A stretch of DNA of 37,922 nt from an uncultured Pelagibacteraceae bacterium (GCA_902594915.1 CACJOA010000010.1:1-37922); one strand, 5' to 3'. Numbered from the stretch's first letter, positions 1-9,250 are shown. Program-made: numbers and translations. The notes: generated by a model from the sequence alone, not told the origin.

Positions 1-771
1 CCTGAATTTACAAGTCAAAAATATCTAAAAGGAATGGATATGTACGTAAATGAAGAAGGGAAAATAGTAAGCGTTGAGGAAGATAGGAGAATTCATAGAG
101 TGTTGTGGTTAAGGACTTTGGAAATTGCATTCTTTGTAACAGTCTTTTGTTTTTTAATGGCTTATCCGATAGCCCATTTACTAGCAACTTTACCTATGAA
201 GTATAGTAACTTATTAATGATCTGCGTACTGCTCCCGTTTTGGACTTCATTACTTGTAAGAACTGCTAGCTGGATGATTTTGTTGCAACAACAAGGTATC
301 GTAAATGATTTCTTTGTTGGAATAGGATTAGTAGCTGACGATAATAGGCCTGAGATGATGTACAACAAGACAGGAAGTTATGTTGCAATGACACAAATCT
401 TGCTACCATTCATGGTGCTGCCATTATACAGTGTAATGAAAACTATTTCACCAAGCTTAATGAGAGCTGGAAAATCATTAGGTGGAACACCATTTATAGC
501 ATTTTGGAAGGTTTACTTCCCACTAACAATCCCTGGAATAGGCGCAGGTTGCTTACTAGTATTCATTTTAGCGATTGGTTATTACATTACACCAGCTTTA
601 GTTGGTGGTGCATCTGGAACTTTAATTAGTAACCAGATTGCCTTTCACATGAAAAGCACCCTAGACTGGAGTTTTGCATCTGCAATGGGATTAATGTTGT
701 TAAGTGGAGTGTTGGTGATTTATTGGCTTTATAACAAAATAGTAGGAATAGATAATATCAAATTAGGATAA
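1..771 (+). CDS. ABC transporter permease, spermidine/putrescine type (PotB-like), 5' truncated
   Basis: Inner-membrane permease of a polyamine- or organic-cation-type importer. The frame is open from base 1, so the true start and the first membrane segment lie upstream of the window; the ATG at 34 is internal. The visible part starts in a hydrophilic loop, followed by about five hydrophobic segments beginning with a 'TLEIAFFVTVFCFLMAYPIA' stretch, which is how PotB-type permeases continue after their first periplasmic loop. The ATPase-docking loop is visible as 'RAGKSLGGTPFIAFWKVYFP' (around residues 145-165 from the ATG). The next gene begins 5 nt after the stop and encodes the partner permease. 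The ligand cannot be read from the permease; the binding protein and ATPase are presumably upstream. Confidence 0.85.
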   Translation, partial: PEFTSQKYLKGMDMYVNEEGKIVSVEEDRRIHRVLWLRTLEIAFFVTVFCFLMAYPIAHLLATLPMKYSNLLMICVLLPFWTSLLVRTASWMILLQQQGIVNDFFVGIGLVADDNRPEMMYNKTGSYVAMTQILLPFMVLPLYSVMKTISPSLMRAGKSLGGTPFIAFWKVYFPLTIPGIGAGCLLVFILAIGYYITPALVGGASGTLISNQIAFHMKSTLDWSFASAMGLMLLSGVLVIYWLYNKIVGIDNIKLG

Positions 772-776
772 TTAGG

Positions 777-1631
777 ATGGCATTACCAAAATATACAGAA
801 CCACATTATAGAATTTGGCATTATATCTATTTAACAATTTGTGGCGCAGTTTTCTTTTTTCTTATTGCACCTTTATTTGTAATCTTTCCATTATCATTTA
901 ACGCGGAGGAATTTTTAAGTTTCTCTGATGGGATGAAAAGCCTTGACCCTGATGCATTTTCTTTAAGATGGTATAAAGATATGATCTATGGGACTAAAAA
1001 TCCTTGGGGATTAGCTGCTAAGAATAGTTTTATTATCGCAATTTTTGCAACAATAGGATCAGTAATACTTGGAACAGTTGCTGCACTAGGGTTAAGTAGC
1101 AGGCACATGCCTTACAAAGGTTTGATAATGGCGGTTTTAATTTCTCCAATGATTGTACCTTTAATAATTTCAGGTGTTGCAATATTTTTCTTTATGGCAA
1201 AGGCTGGTTTGGCAGCAACCCATACAGGTATTGTACTTGCCCATATAATTTTAGGAACACCATTTGTTGTTATCACGGTTACCGCTACACTCTCAGGATT
1301 TGATCACAGTGTAACTAGAGCCGCTGCAAGTTTAGGTAGTGATCCAGTAAATACTTTTATGAAAATTACGTTGCCACTAATTTTACCTGGTGTTATTTCA
1401 GGTGGATTATTTGCTTTTGTTACTTCATTTGACGAAGTTGTTGTTGTTTTATTTTTAGCAGGATTAGAAAATACAACTATTCCTATTCAAATGTGGACAG
1501 GTTTAAGAGAACAATTAAGCCCAACAATTCTAGCTGTCGCGACTTGTTTAATTATACTATCAACATTAATATTAGTAACCGCTGAGCTTTTGAGAAGACG
1601 ATCAGAGAGGCTCAGAGGAATTAATCGATAG
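777..1631 (+). CDS. potC: ABC transporter permease, spermidine/putrescine type (PotC-like)
   Basis: Second permease of the importer begun by the preceding gene; 284 aa, the usual length for PotC/YdcV-type permeases. It has six predicted membrane segments, the first at about residues 18-38. The ATPase-contact loop 'TRAAASLGSDPVNTFMKITL' followed by 'PLILPG' matches the EAA motif of binding-protein-dependent permeases. It is translationally close to its neighbour (5 nt gap), so the two probably form a heterodimer. The symbol is by family resemblance only: polyamines are the usual substrate of the family, but amino-acid-derived and sulfonate ligands also occur in relatives. The following acyl-CoA gene starts 12 nt downstream, suggesting co-transcription. 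Confidence 0.85.
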   Translation: MALPKYTEPHYRIWHYIYLTICGAVFFFLIAPLFVIFPLSFNAEEFLSFSDGMKSLDPDAFSLRWYKDMIYGTKNPWGLAAKNSFIIAIFATIGSVILGTVAALGLSSRHMPYKGLIMAVLISPMIVPLIISGVAIFFFMAKAGLAATHTGIVLAHIILGTPFVVITVTATLSGFDHSVTRAAASLGSDPVNTFMKITLPLILPGVISGGLFAFVTSFDEVVVVLFLAGLENTTIPIQMWTGLREQLSPTILAVATCLIILSTLILVTAELLRRRSERLRGINR

Positions 1632-1643
1632 TAAAAAAATCAG

Positions 1644-3866
1644 ATGAAAATTAAGAATGTAGTAGTTATTGGATCAGGTACAATGGGCAGCGGTATAGCT
1701 GCTCATCTATGTAATGCCAATATCCCTGTCACTCTTTTAGATTTAAAAACTGAAATAAGTCAAAAAGCAAGAGAACGAATTCACAAATCGAGACCACCTT
1801 TATTAATTGATAAAACAAAAATTGATAATATTAAAGTTGGAAATATATCTGATGATTTTGATGTAGTTAAAAATGCTGATTGGATTGTTGAGGCAGTGGT
1901 TGAGAGAATTGATATAAAACATCAAATTTATGATAAAATTTTTAAAAGTAGAAAAGATGGTGCGATAGTTTCTTCAAACACTTCTTCAATTCCAATCAAA
2001 GTTTTATCTCAAAATTTAAATAAAGATCAAAAAAAAGATTTTTGTATCACTCATTTTTTTAATCCTGTTAGATACATGGGTCTTCTAGAAATAGTTAAAA
2101 ATCAAGATAATGATTTAAATAAAATAAATCAATTAAAAGAATTTTGTGAAGTTGAGTTAGGTAAAGGAGCAATTGTTTGTAATGATACCCCGGGTTTTTT
2201 AGGAAATAGGGTAGGTGTTTATGCAATGCAAATTGCAATGACTGAAGCATTTAAGATGAAACTTTCTGTTGAGGAAGCAGATGCAATCTTTGGAAGACCT
2301 ATGGGTATACCTAAAACAGGTGTTTTTGGATTATATGATTTGATTGGAATAGATTTAATGGCAGATGTTTTAAAAAGTTTTATCAAAGAACTTCCAAAAT
2401 CTGATGAGTTCCATGAAGTTGCCAAAGAAATTCCTTTAGTAAAAAAATTGATTGAAACTGGATATACGGGAAGAAAAGGCAAAGGCGGTTTCTATAGAAT
2501 GAAGAAGACTGATAGTGGAAAAATTATGGAAGCTATTAATCTTGAAACAGGAGAGTATTCAACAAGTCAAAAAATAGATGTTAAGTCTGATAAAGTAGAT
2601 TTAAAGGCTCTAATTAATAGAAATGATAAGTATGGAGACTATGCTTGGTCAGTACTATCCAAGATAATAAAATATGCTTCATCACTAGTTCCTGGGATTA
2701 CCAAAGAATTTAATGACATAGACGAAGCTATGAGACTTGGATTTAATTGGTCGAAAGGACCTTTTGAGATGTTAGAAGAAATTGGTGTTAAAAATTTCTT
2801 CGATAAAGTTGATGAATATAAAGGCAATAACTTTTTAGAAAATTTGTCGAATTCTAAAGATGAAAATTTTTATGGTGAAAGGCAAAAATATACATCAATT
2901 GAAACTTTAGGTAAGATCAAGAAAACTGCCTCAAGTGTTGATGGCAATAGTTCAGCTGCAATTTATAGATTTAATGATTTTAATATTGTTGAATTTACGA
3001 CTAAAGCTAATGCGCTCGATTATGACTCAATGGATGCACTCAAAAAAGCAACTGATAAACCATTAATAATAATTAATGAAAGTATGCAATTTTCTGCTGG
3101 TGTTAACCTGACTTATACAATGGAATTTGCAAATAAAAATGATTTCAAATCGATAGAAAAATTTATTAAATATTTTCAAGAAACTTGCAAACATCTAAAG
3201 TATTCTAAATATCCAGTTATATCTGCTCCATCAGGTTTAACTTTAGGTGGAGGTTTTGAAGTTTTAGTACAAAGTAATTTTGTAGCCTCACACACAAATA
3301 TTGTAATAGGATTAGTAGAGACTATTGTTGGATTAATTCCAGCTGGAGGTGGATGTAAAGAAATGCTGGCTAGATGGTTGAATACTGAAGAGGCTAAGAA
3401 AGATCCAAAATATGCACCTTTAAAAGTATTTGATATAATTGGTTATGGTAGAACAGCTACGTCTCCAGTTGAGGCAGAACCTTTGAAATACTTATTACCT
3501 GAAAATAAAAGAATTATGAATAGAAATAGTTTGCTTGAAGTATCGAAAAAAATTTTAAATGAAAACAAGGACTTTAAAGCACCGAATGAGCTTACATTTA
3601 ATTTACCTGGTAAAGCAGTTATTGATGATATGAACAAAATTTTAGAAAAACTTTATAATGATAAAGTTATATTAGATCATGGTTTGACTGTAGCAAAAGA
3701 ATTAGCTTATGTATTAAGTGGTGGTGAAACTACCAAAGATAAAACGCTTACAGAGGATGATTTGTTTAAATTGGAACTTGATGCTTTTATGAGATTAATT
3801 GAAACCAAACAAACTCAAGATAGAATCAAACATACTCTTGCTACTGGTAAACCTTTGGTTAATTAA
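1644..3866 (+). CDS. Fused 3-hydroxyacyl-CoA dehydrogenase / enoyl-CoA hydratase (FadN-like order)
   Basis: Bifunctional beta-oxidation enzyme, 740 aa. Residues 1-300 form the NAD-dependent dehydrogenase: Rossmann motif 'GSGTMGSGIA' near residue 10, 'SSNTSSIP' near 110, the catalytic His137 in 'THFFNP' and Glu149 in 'GLLEIV', and Asn180 in 'CNDTPGFLGNR'. A second dehydrogenase C-terminal domain follows (about 330-400). The C-terminal third is a crotonase domain: both catalytic glutamates are present 20 residues apart (Glu539 in 'GGGFEVL', Glu559 in 'GLVETIVG'), the spacing of classical enoyl-CoA hydratases. The domain order, dehydrogenase first, is that of Bacillus FadN and the reverse of FadB/FadJ. 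It sits 12 nt behind a permease gene, so its substrate may be an acyl-CoA derived from an imported compound. The 3' end overlaps the convergent cyclophilin gene by 8 nt. Confidence 0.88.
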   Translation: MKIKNVVVIGSGTMGSGIAAHLCNANIPVTLLDLKTEISQKARERIHKSRPPLLIDKTKIDNIKVGNISDDFDVVKNADWIVEAVVERIDIKHQIYDKIFKSRKDGAIVSSNTSSIPIKVLSQNLNKDQKKDFCITHFFNPVRYMGLLEIVKNQDNDLNKINQLKEFCEVELGKGAIVCNDTPGFLGNRVGVYAMQIAMTEAFKMKLSVEEADAIFGRPMGIPKTGVFGLYDLIGIDLMADVLKSFIKELPKSDEFHEVAKEIPLVKKLIETGYTGRKGKGGFYRMKKTDSGKIMEAINLETGEYSTSQKIDVKSDKVDLKALINRNDKYGDYAWSVLSKIIKYASSLVPGITKEFNDIDEAMRLGFNWSKGPFEMLEEIGVKNFFDKVDEYKGNNFLENLSNSKDENFYGERQKYTSIETLGKIKKTASSVDGNSSAAIYRFNDFNIVEFTTKANALDYDSMDALKKATDKPLIIINESMQFSAGVNLTYTMEFANKNDFKSIEKFIKYFQETCKHLKYSKYPVISAPSGLTLGGGFEVLVQSNFVASHTNIVIGLVETIVGLIPAGGGCKEMLARWLNTEEAKKDPKYAPLKVFDIIGYGRTATSPVEAEPLKYLLPENKRIMNRNSLLEVSKKILNENKDFKAPNELTFNLPGKAVIDDMNKILEKLYNDKVILDHGLTVAKELAYVLSGGETTKDKTLTEDDLFKLELDAFMRLIETKQTQDRIKHTLATGKPLVN

Positions 3867-4503
3867 ATAATCTAAGAGTATTAATAAAGTCAGGCCTTAA
3901 AACATATTCAGATTTATTAAAGTGTTTAATTTTTTTTAAAGCTTCTAAGCCAAATATTACTTTTCCAATGGGCGTGTATTCTCCTTCATACAAAGGTTCA
4001 TCCTGAAGAATTATAAAAAATTGGCTGTCTTCAGAATCATATTTTAAAGATCGAGCTAAACCTACGCTTCCTTTGGTGTAATTAAAATCTTTATCAACTT
4101 CAGATTTGATTGTACCTAAACCAGATTTTCCAGTTCCAATTCTTCCATAATCAATGCTTCCTTTTTTTCCAAATTCTACATCACCAGCTTGTACAAGTTT
4201 ATCTTTAATGACCCTATGAAATGCTACATCATCATAGGCATTAGATTTAATTAATGTTTTAAATCTTTCTACCGCATTAGGTGATATATCTGGATATAAT
4301 TCTATAATTACATTTCCACACTCAACATTTAGAATTGCTATATTATTTGGATTTTCAAAATTAATTTTATTTGGGTCATAATTCTTAACAAATAAACATT
4401 TATTTTTTAGCAAAACAAAAGAGGTAATTGAAAATAAACCTAAAATTACAACAAATATAAATATTATTTTTTCAGATTTTGATGCTTTTATCTTTTCAAT
4501 CAT
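3859..4503 (-). CDS. Membrane-anchored cyclophilin-type peptidyl-prolyl cis-trans isomerase
   Basis: Proline isomerase assisting folding of exported proteins, 214 aa. An N-terminal hydrophobic segment (about residues 13-32) follows a Lys-rich start, giving a signal anchor; the cyclophilin domain fills residues 50-210. Cyclophilin signatures seen are 'AFHRVIKDKLVQAGD' with the catalytic Arg, 'SQFFIIL', and 'YTPIGKVIFGLE'. It probably works in the periplasm. The start overlaps the stop of the upstream metallopeptidase-like gene by 4 nt (ATGA), so the two are translationally coupled. The family is secure; clients are unknown. Confidence 0.9.
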   Translation of the reverse strand: MIEKIKASKSEKIIFIFVVILGLFSITSFVLLKNKCLFVKNYDPNKINFENPNNIAILNVECGNVIIELYPDISPNAVERFKTLIKSNAYDDVAFHRVIKDKLVQAGDVEFGKKGSIDYGRIGTGKSGLGTIKSEVDKDFNYTKGSVGLARSLKYDSEDSQFFIILQDEPLYEGEYTPIGKVIFGLEALKKIKHFNKSEYVLRPDFINTLRLFN

Positions 4504-5222
4504 AAAATAAAATTTTCATCAATTTTTAGAAGTCCTTTTTTAATGAATTCAATCTTTTTTTGAAGAATAGGATCAACCGTTTCAGGTAAATTTCCATATA
4601 TTAAATGAGAAAATACTTCAGCCATATCCTCAGATGCGGTAGATTGTGAGTATTCAGTAATAAAACCAGCTGTTTTAGAATATGTTTCTAATCCTATTTT
4701 TTTGGTACACGTCGAACATTCTGCATAATTGAACTCTTTAGGATTAAAACTAGACCAAATTTGTTGGTTAAATATATCTCTAAAACTATCATTTATTATG
4801 TGGAACACTTCGTGGTGTAACACTCTTTCAAAATATTTATCGTTAAATTTTATATCTATAATTAAAGTTTTCATTATATTATCAGGTATACCAGCAGTAT
4901 TTATACCTGAGATTGATAAGTCTTCACACATAACAATATATTTTAAATTTATTTTTTTTAAAAAGTTCTGAGAATATCTATTAAGATTTTTTTCAATAAT
5001 CTTATATTTCTTATCCAGGTCTTGCTTTGATGATTTAAAACAATTGATATTATTATCAATACCTATTGTAAATGCTTGTTTAGCATTCAAGTATCTTAAT
5101 TTGTTTTCAGTTTTAAGATTATAAATCTCCAGGTTTGGAATTTTTATTAATTCGTAAATTGTATCTGCTTGGGTTGGAGAAATTAAAAATAAATACAATA
5201 AAATGAGCTTTAATAATTTCAT
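4500..5222 (-). CDS. Secreted zincin-like putative metallopeptidase (HExxH)
   Basis: Unrecognised 240-aa protein with a clear signal peptide (residues 1-19, cleavage near 'TQA-D'). It carries a zincin signature 'HEVFH' at residues 137-141; E198 or E202 in 'ASEDMAEVF', about 60 residues later, is a plausible third zinc ligand in the gluzincin style. A CxxC pair (C169, C172) lies between them and could form a disulfide. These features suggest a periplasmic zinc peptidase, but no named family was matched with certainty. It is first in a two-gene minus-strand operon with a cyclophilin and is divergent from the agmatinase gene, 54 nt away. A metal-binding non-protease cannot be excluded. Confidence 0.65.
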   Translation of the reverse strand: MKLLKLILLYLFLISPTQADTIYELIKIPNLEIYNLKTENKLRYLNAKQAFTIGIDNNINCFKSSKQDLDKKYKIIEKNLNRYSQNFLKKINLKYIVMCEDLSISGINTAGIPDNIMKTLIIDIKFNDKYFERVLHHEVFHIINDSFRDIFNQQIWSSFNPKEFNYAECSTCTKKIGLETYSKTAGFITEYSQSTASEDMAEVFSHLIYGNLPETVDPILQKKIEFIKKGLLKIDENFIL

Positions 5223-5276
5223 AATTAGTATTATTGAAGATATTCCAATTTGTTAGAATGTGATAGAGTTTTTGTG

Positions 5277-6236
5277 ATGAAAAAAAAAAGAAGTAAAGAA
5301 CCCATTCAACCAGTAAGTGGTACCAAGGTTCCAAGATTTGCTGGCCCATCAACTTTTGCTAGACTACCAGAATTAAGAGACGTTGAGCACTGTGATGTTG
5401 CAATTGTAGGGATACCATTTGATGCAGGCACGAGTTACAGACCTGGAGCAAGATTTGGTCCACAAAGTATTAGACAAGCTTCAAGACATTTAAGAACAAA
5501 TTATCATCCAAATTATGATGTAGAGCCCTTTAAAGTTCAACAAGTTGCCGATGCGGGTGATATTACCTGCAATCCATTTAATATAGATGAAGCAATAAAG
5601 CAAATTGAGGAGGGAGCCTTGGATCTTCTTAAAAAAACTGGTGGTATAATTAGTTTAGGTGGAGATCATACAATTGCGTTTCCTTTATTAAAAGCAGTAA
5701 ATAAAATTAATAATGGCCCTGTTGCTTTAGTACATTTTGATGCACATCTTGATACTTGGGATACTTATTTCGGTGCACCTTATACACATGGAACACCTTT
5801 TAGAAGAGCCCGTGAAGAAAATTTATTCATGGATGATGCTTCAATGCATGTTGGTATCAGAGGTCCATTGTATAGCAGAGAAGATCTTAAAAATGATGAA
5901 AGTTTTGGATTTAAGATAATTCATTGTGATGAGTTTCAAATTAAAGGTACTGATAAAATTGCTGAAAGAATAAAAAAAAGAGTAGGAGATAATCCATTAT
6001 ATTTATCAATTGATATTGATGTTTTAGACCCTGCTTTTGCACCTGGTACTGGTACACCAGAAATAGCCGGTATGACTACTAGAGAAATGGTTAATGTAAT
6101 TAGAGGCTTGTCTGGTATGAATTTAATTTCTGCAGATGTTGTTGAGGTATCACCTGCTTATGATCATGCTGAGGTAACATCACTTGCAGCTGCTACTATA
6201 GTTTATGAATTAACAAATCTATTTGCAAAAAAGTAA
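5277..6236 (+). CDS. speB: Agmatinase-family ureohydrolase
   Basis: Manganese enzyme of the arginase/agmatinase superfamily that releases urea from a guanidino compound. With the ATG at 5277 it is 319 aa, the usual length. All three metal-binding signatures are present: 'GGDHTIAFP', 'HFDAHLDTWD' and 'SIDIDVLDPAFAPGTGTPE'. The late 'EVSPAYDHAEVTSLAAA' is typical of agmatinases and guanidinobutyrases rather than arginases. An in-frame TTG at 5250 would add 9 residues, but the ATG gives the better start. The aldehyde dehydrogenase gene follows after 20 nt. The pair could convert agmatine-type compounds or 4-guanidinobutanal to GABA; agmatine, guanidinobutyrate and guanidinopropionate cannot be distinguished from sequence, so the symbol is provisional. 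Confidence 0.85.
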   Translation: MKKKRSKEPIQPVSGTKVPRFAGPSTFARLPELRDVEHCDVAIVGIPFDAGTSYRPGARFGPQSIRQASRHLRTNYHPNYDVEPFKVQQVADAGDITCNPFNIDEAIKQIEEGALDLLKKTGGIISLGGDHTIAFPLLKAVNKINNGPVALVHFDAHLDTWDTYFGAPYTHGTPFRRAREENLFMDDASMHVGIRGPLYSREDLKNDESFGFKIIHCDEFQIKGTDKIAERIKKRVGDNPLYLSIDIDVLDPAFAPGTGTPEIAGMTTREMVNVIRGLSGMNLISADVVEVSPAYDHAEVTSLAAATIVYELTNLFAKK

Positions 6237-6256
6237 AGAAAGGTTAGGAATCTCCA

Positions 6257-7690
6257 ATGGAAAATAAAAAAAATTTTTATATTAATGGCAAATGGGTAAC
6301 ACCAAAAAGTAAAGAAGAAATTAAAGTAATTGATCCTGCAACTGAAGAAAATTGTGCTGTCATAACATTGGGTAATAAAGATGATGTAAATGATGCTGTG
6401 AATGCTGCCAAAAAAGCTTACAGTTCTTGGGCGTTTTCATCAAAAGAGGAGAGAATAAAATTATTAGAAAAACTTTACGAAAATTATAAGAAAAGATGGG
6501 CTGACATTGCAAATGCGATTACGATAGAGATGGGAGCACCAAAAGATTTTGCAACAAAACTCCAAGCTGGTACAGGTGCTGCACATTTAAAATCATTTAT
6601 AAGATATTTAAAAAATTTTGAATTTGAAAAACCATTAGGAGATCACGCGCCTAATCAAAGACTTATTTACGAACCTAAAGGCGTATGTGCATTAATCACA
6701 CCATGGAATTGGCCAATGAACCAGGTATGTTTAAAAGTAATGCCTGCAATAGCGTCTGGGTGTACTATGGTTTTAAAACCATCTGAACTAGCTCCGTTAT
6801 CATCAATGATATTAGCTGAGCTAATTAATGAGTCTAAAATTCCAGCAGGTGTGTTCAATTTAGTTAATGGTGATGGAGCAACAACTGGCGATGCGTTAAC
6901 AAGTCATCCTGATGTTAATATGATTTCATTTACTGGATCGACTAGGGCAGGGGCATTAATTTCTCAAAATGCTGCTAAAGATTTTAAAAGAGTTAGTTTA
7001 GAACTTGGCGGCAAAGGTGCAAATATAATATTTAAAGATGCTGATCCAGATGCAATAGAAAGAGGTGCTTTGAGATGTTTTAGAAATTCAGGCCAATCAT
7101 GTAATGCACCAACAAGAATGCTAGTTGAAAAATCAATGTATAATGATGCTGTGGAAAGATTAAAGAAGTACACAGAAAATTTTGAGGTTGGTGATCCAAA
7201 AAAAGAGGGAGAGCATATAGGCCCAGTTATTTCTGAAACTCAATACAACAAGATACAAACTTTAATTAAGAAGGGTATTGATGAAGGAGCTAAATTAGTA
7301 GCTGGAGGTCCAGGTAAACCAGATGGATTAGAAAAAGGCTATTTTGTGAAGCCTACTGTATTTGCTGATGTTAATAATAAAATGGAAATAGCAAGAACAG
7401 AAATATTTGGCCCAGTTTTATCTGTGATGCCTTTTGAAACAGAGGAAGAAGCTATTGAGATTGCAAATGATACTCCCTACGGATTAACAAACTATATTCA
7501 AACCAAAGATAAAGAAAAAGTAAAGAGAGTTGCTAGAAAACTTAGATCAGGAATGGTTGACGTTAATGGTGCTGGTATTGCTGTTGATGCGCCTTTCGGT
7601 GGATTTAAACATTCTGGAATAGGTAGAGAGGCCGGTGAACATGGTCTTGAAGAGTTTCTAGAGGTTAAATCTGTAGGTGGTTGGAGTTAA
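6257..7690 (+). CDS. NAD(P)-dependent aldehyde dehydrogenase
   Basis: Oxidises an aldehyde to the carboxylic acid; cytoplasmic, 477 aa, full length. The family signatures are all seen: 'TPWNWPMNQVCLKVMPA' at the cofactor site, 'SFTGSTRAG', the general base Glu249 in 'LELGGKG', the nucleophile Cys282 in 'GQSCNAPT', and 'EIFGPVLSV'. It follows the ureohydrolase gene by 20 nt, making a guanidino- or amino-aldehyde a plausible substrate (inference). Substrate class cannot be decided from these motifs. The last 4 nt overlap the convergent argE-like gene. Confidence 0.92.
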   Translation: MENKKNFYINGKWVTPKSKEEIKVIDPATEENCAVITLGNKDDVNDAVNAAKKAYSSWAFSSKEERIKLLEKLYENYKKRWADIANAITIEMGAPKDFATKLQAGTGAAHLKSFIRYLKNFEFEKPLGDHAPNQRLIYEPKGVCALITPWNWPMNQVCLKVMPAIASGCTMVLKPSELAPLSSMILAELINESKIPAGVFNLVNGDGATTGDALTSHPDVNMISFTGSTRAGALISQNAAKDFKRVSLELGGKGANIIFKDADPDAIERGALRCFRNSGQSCNAPTRMLVEKSMYNDAVERLKKYTENFEVGDPKKEGEHIGPVISETQYNKIQTLIKKGIDEGAKLVAGGPGKPDGLEKGYFVKPTVFADVNNKMEIARTEIFGPVLSVMPFETEEEAIEIANDTPYGLTNYIQTKDKEKVKRVARKLRSGMVDVNGAGIAVDAPFGGFKHSGIGREAGEHGLEEFLEVKSVGGWS

Positions 7691-8877
7691 TTAAGAGTAG
7701 ATTTCTTTTTAATTCCCTCAAGAAATTTCAAACATTTTTTAATTTCATTAAGCTCAATAAACTCATCAACTTTGTGAGCTTGTTCAATAGAACCTGGGCC
7801 ACAAACAACTGTGCTGATACCAATTTCTTGAAATAATCCAGCTTCAGTTCCAAAGGACACAACTTCTCTAGAATTATCACCAGTTAAACTTGAGACTAAT
7901 TCACATGCTTCTGAATTATCTATACGATCAAAACATGTAACTTCACCTATTATTTCCTTAGTTATTTTTGAATTAGGAAAAACTTTTTTCATCTCTGGTA
8001 ATAAAACCTCATTTGCAAATTTATCTATTTGTTGATTTAAAAAGACACCATCTTCTTTAACTACTGGTCTTGTCTCCCATTCAACCCGACATTTATCAGC
8101 TATCACATTATGGGCAATTCCTCCGAATATTCCTCCTATTTGTAATGTTGAAAAAGGAGGATCAAATATGGAGTCCTTTGGAGCTCTTTTTTTTAATTCT
8201 TCCCTGAGCTCGATTAACTTATTTGCATATTTTGATGCGAATTCAACTGCACTAACACCTTTGTGGGGCATCGAGCTATGTCCAGCTAATCCCTCAAAAT
8301 AAGTAGTATATTCATAACAACCTTTATGTGCATCTATGATTTTCATTTTTGTAGGTTCACCTACAATACAAATTCCATCTTGAATTTTTCTTTTTTTAAG
8401 TTCTTTAATTAATATTGGAGCACCTAAGCATGCTGTTTCTTCATCAAAAGTAAAAGAAAAATGAATATCTCTATTTAAATCAATTTTAGAAAAAACTGGA
8501 GCAAACGCTAAAGTACATGCAATAAAGCCTTTCATGTCACAGGAACCTCTTCCATAAAGTTTATCTTCTTTAATTGTTGCTTTGAAAGGATCTGTACTCC
8601 AGCTCTTTGAAACAGGGACTGTATCAGTATGACCAGATAAAATTATTGGTTTAACTCCATTTGATTTTTTTGCTTTAATTGTTGCAAAAAGATTTACTCT
8701 TTTTTTTTCATTATCATATGTTTTGAATGAAGTAGCACCCAAGTCATTGAGATATTTTTCACAATAATTAATTAAATCATTGTTATCTTCTCCTGAAATA
8801 GTTTTAAATCCAATTAAATCAGATAAAATTTTAATAGAATTCTCGTATAATTTTTCTAAATTTACTTCTGTACTCAT
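7687..8877 (-). CDS. argE: Acetylornithine deacetylase (ArgE-type M20 peptidase)
   Basis: Zinc amidohydrolase removing the acetyl group from N-acetylornithine, or a close M20 relative; 396 aa, normal length. M20 signatures seen: 'SGHTDTVPV' (first zinc His and catalytic Asp), 'GRGSCDMKGF' (bridging Asp), 'FDEETACLGA' (catalytic Glu-Glu), 'GEPTKM' and the C-terminal 'GPGSIEQAHKVDEF' with the last His ligand. The dimerisation domain lies between about residues 175 and 285. It starts 29 nt from the divergent csaA, so the two promoters must lie within that gap or the coding starts. The location beside ureohydrolase and aldehyde dehydrogenase genes fits arginine/ornithine metabolism. Confidence 0.85.
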   Translation of the reverse strand: MSTEVNLEKLYENSIKILSDLIGFKTISGEDNNDLINYCEKYLNDLGATSFKTYDNEKKRVNLFATIKAKKSNGVKPIILSGHTDTVPVSKSWSTDPFKATIKEDKLYGRGSCDMKGFIACTLAFAPVFSKIDLNRDIHFSFTFDEETACLGAPILIKELKKRKIQDGICIVGEPTKMKIIDAHKGCYEYTTYFEGLAGHSSMPHKGVSAVEFASKYANKLIELREELKKRAPKDSIFDPPFSTLQIGGIFGGIAHNVIADKCRVEWETRPVVKEDGVFLNQQIDKFANEVLLPEMKKVFPNSKITKEIIGEVTCFDRIDNSEACELVSSLTGDNSREVVSFGTEAGLFQEIGISTVVCGPGSIEQAHKVDEFIELNEIKKCLKFLEGIKKKSTLN

Positions 8878-8906
8878 TAGTAATAATTAATATAAATATC
8901 TCATTT

Positions 8907-9248
8907 ATGAAAGAACAAATTACTTACGACATATTTGAGAAAATAGACATTAGACTTGGGACAGTACTCTCAGTCAAAAAAAATGAAAAAGCTAGGAAAC
9001 CATCTTTAGTTGTTGAAGTCGATTTTGGAAAAGAAATAGGTGTTAAAACATCTTCCGCTCAAATTACTCATTTTTATAATGAGGAAAATTTAGTTGGAAA
9101 ACAAGTGATTGGTGTTTGTAATTTTCCAGAAAAAAATATTGCAGGTGTAAAATCTCAATTTTTACTTTTAGGCTCGATAGACTCTGAAGGAAAGGTAACA
9201 TTAGTACACCCCTCACAACAAGCAGAAAATGGTTTACCTATAGCATAA
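8907..9248 (+). CDS. csaA: CsaA-like tRNA-binding-domain protein
   Basis: Small OB-fold protein, 113 aa, consisting only of the tRNA-binding domain also found at the C-terminus of bacterial MetRS and in PheT. The family signature is seen as 'IDIRLGTVLSV' at the start, 'KTSSAQITHFY', 'GKQVIGVCNFPEKNIAGVKS' and the terminal 'AENGLPIA'. CsaA in Bacillus is described as a secretion-related chaperone, but the cellular role is generally unclear. It opens a long plus-strand series; the LysE gene begins 2 nt after its stop. Confidence 0.88.
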   Translation: MKEQITYDIFEKIDIRLGTVLSVKKNEKARKPSLVVEVDFGKEIGVKTSSAQITHFYNEENLVGKQVIGVCNFPEKNIAGVKSQFLLLGSIDSEGKVTLVHPSQQAENGLPIA

Positions 9249-9250
9249 AT

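Noticed and set aside
5250..5276. TTG start adding 9 residues to the agmatinase
   Set aside because: The extra residues are not typical of the family and the ATG at 5277 begins the usual N-terminus.
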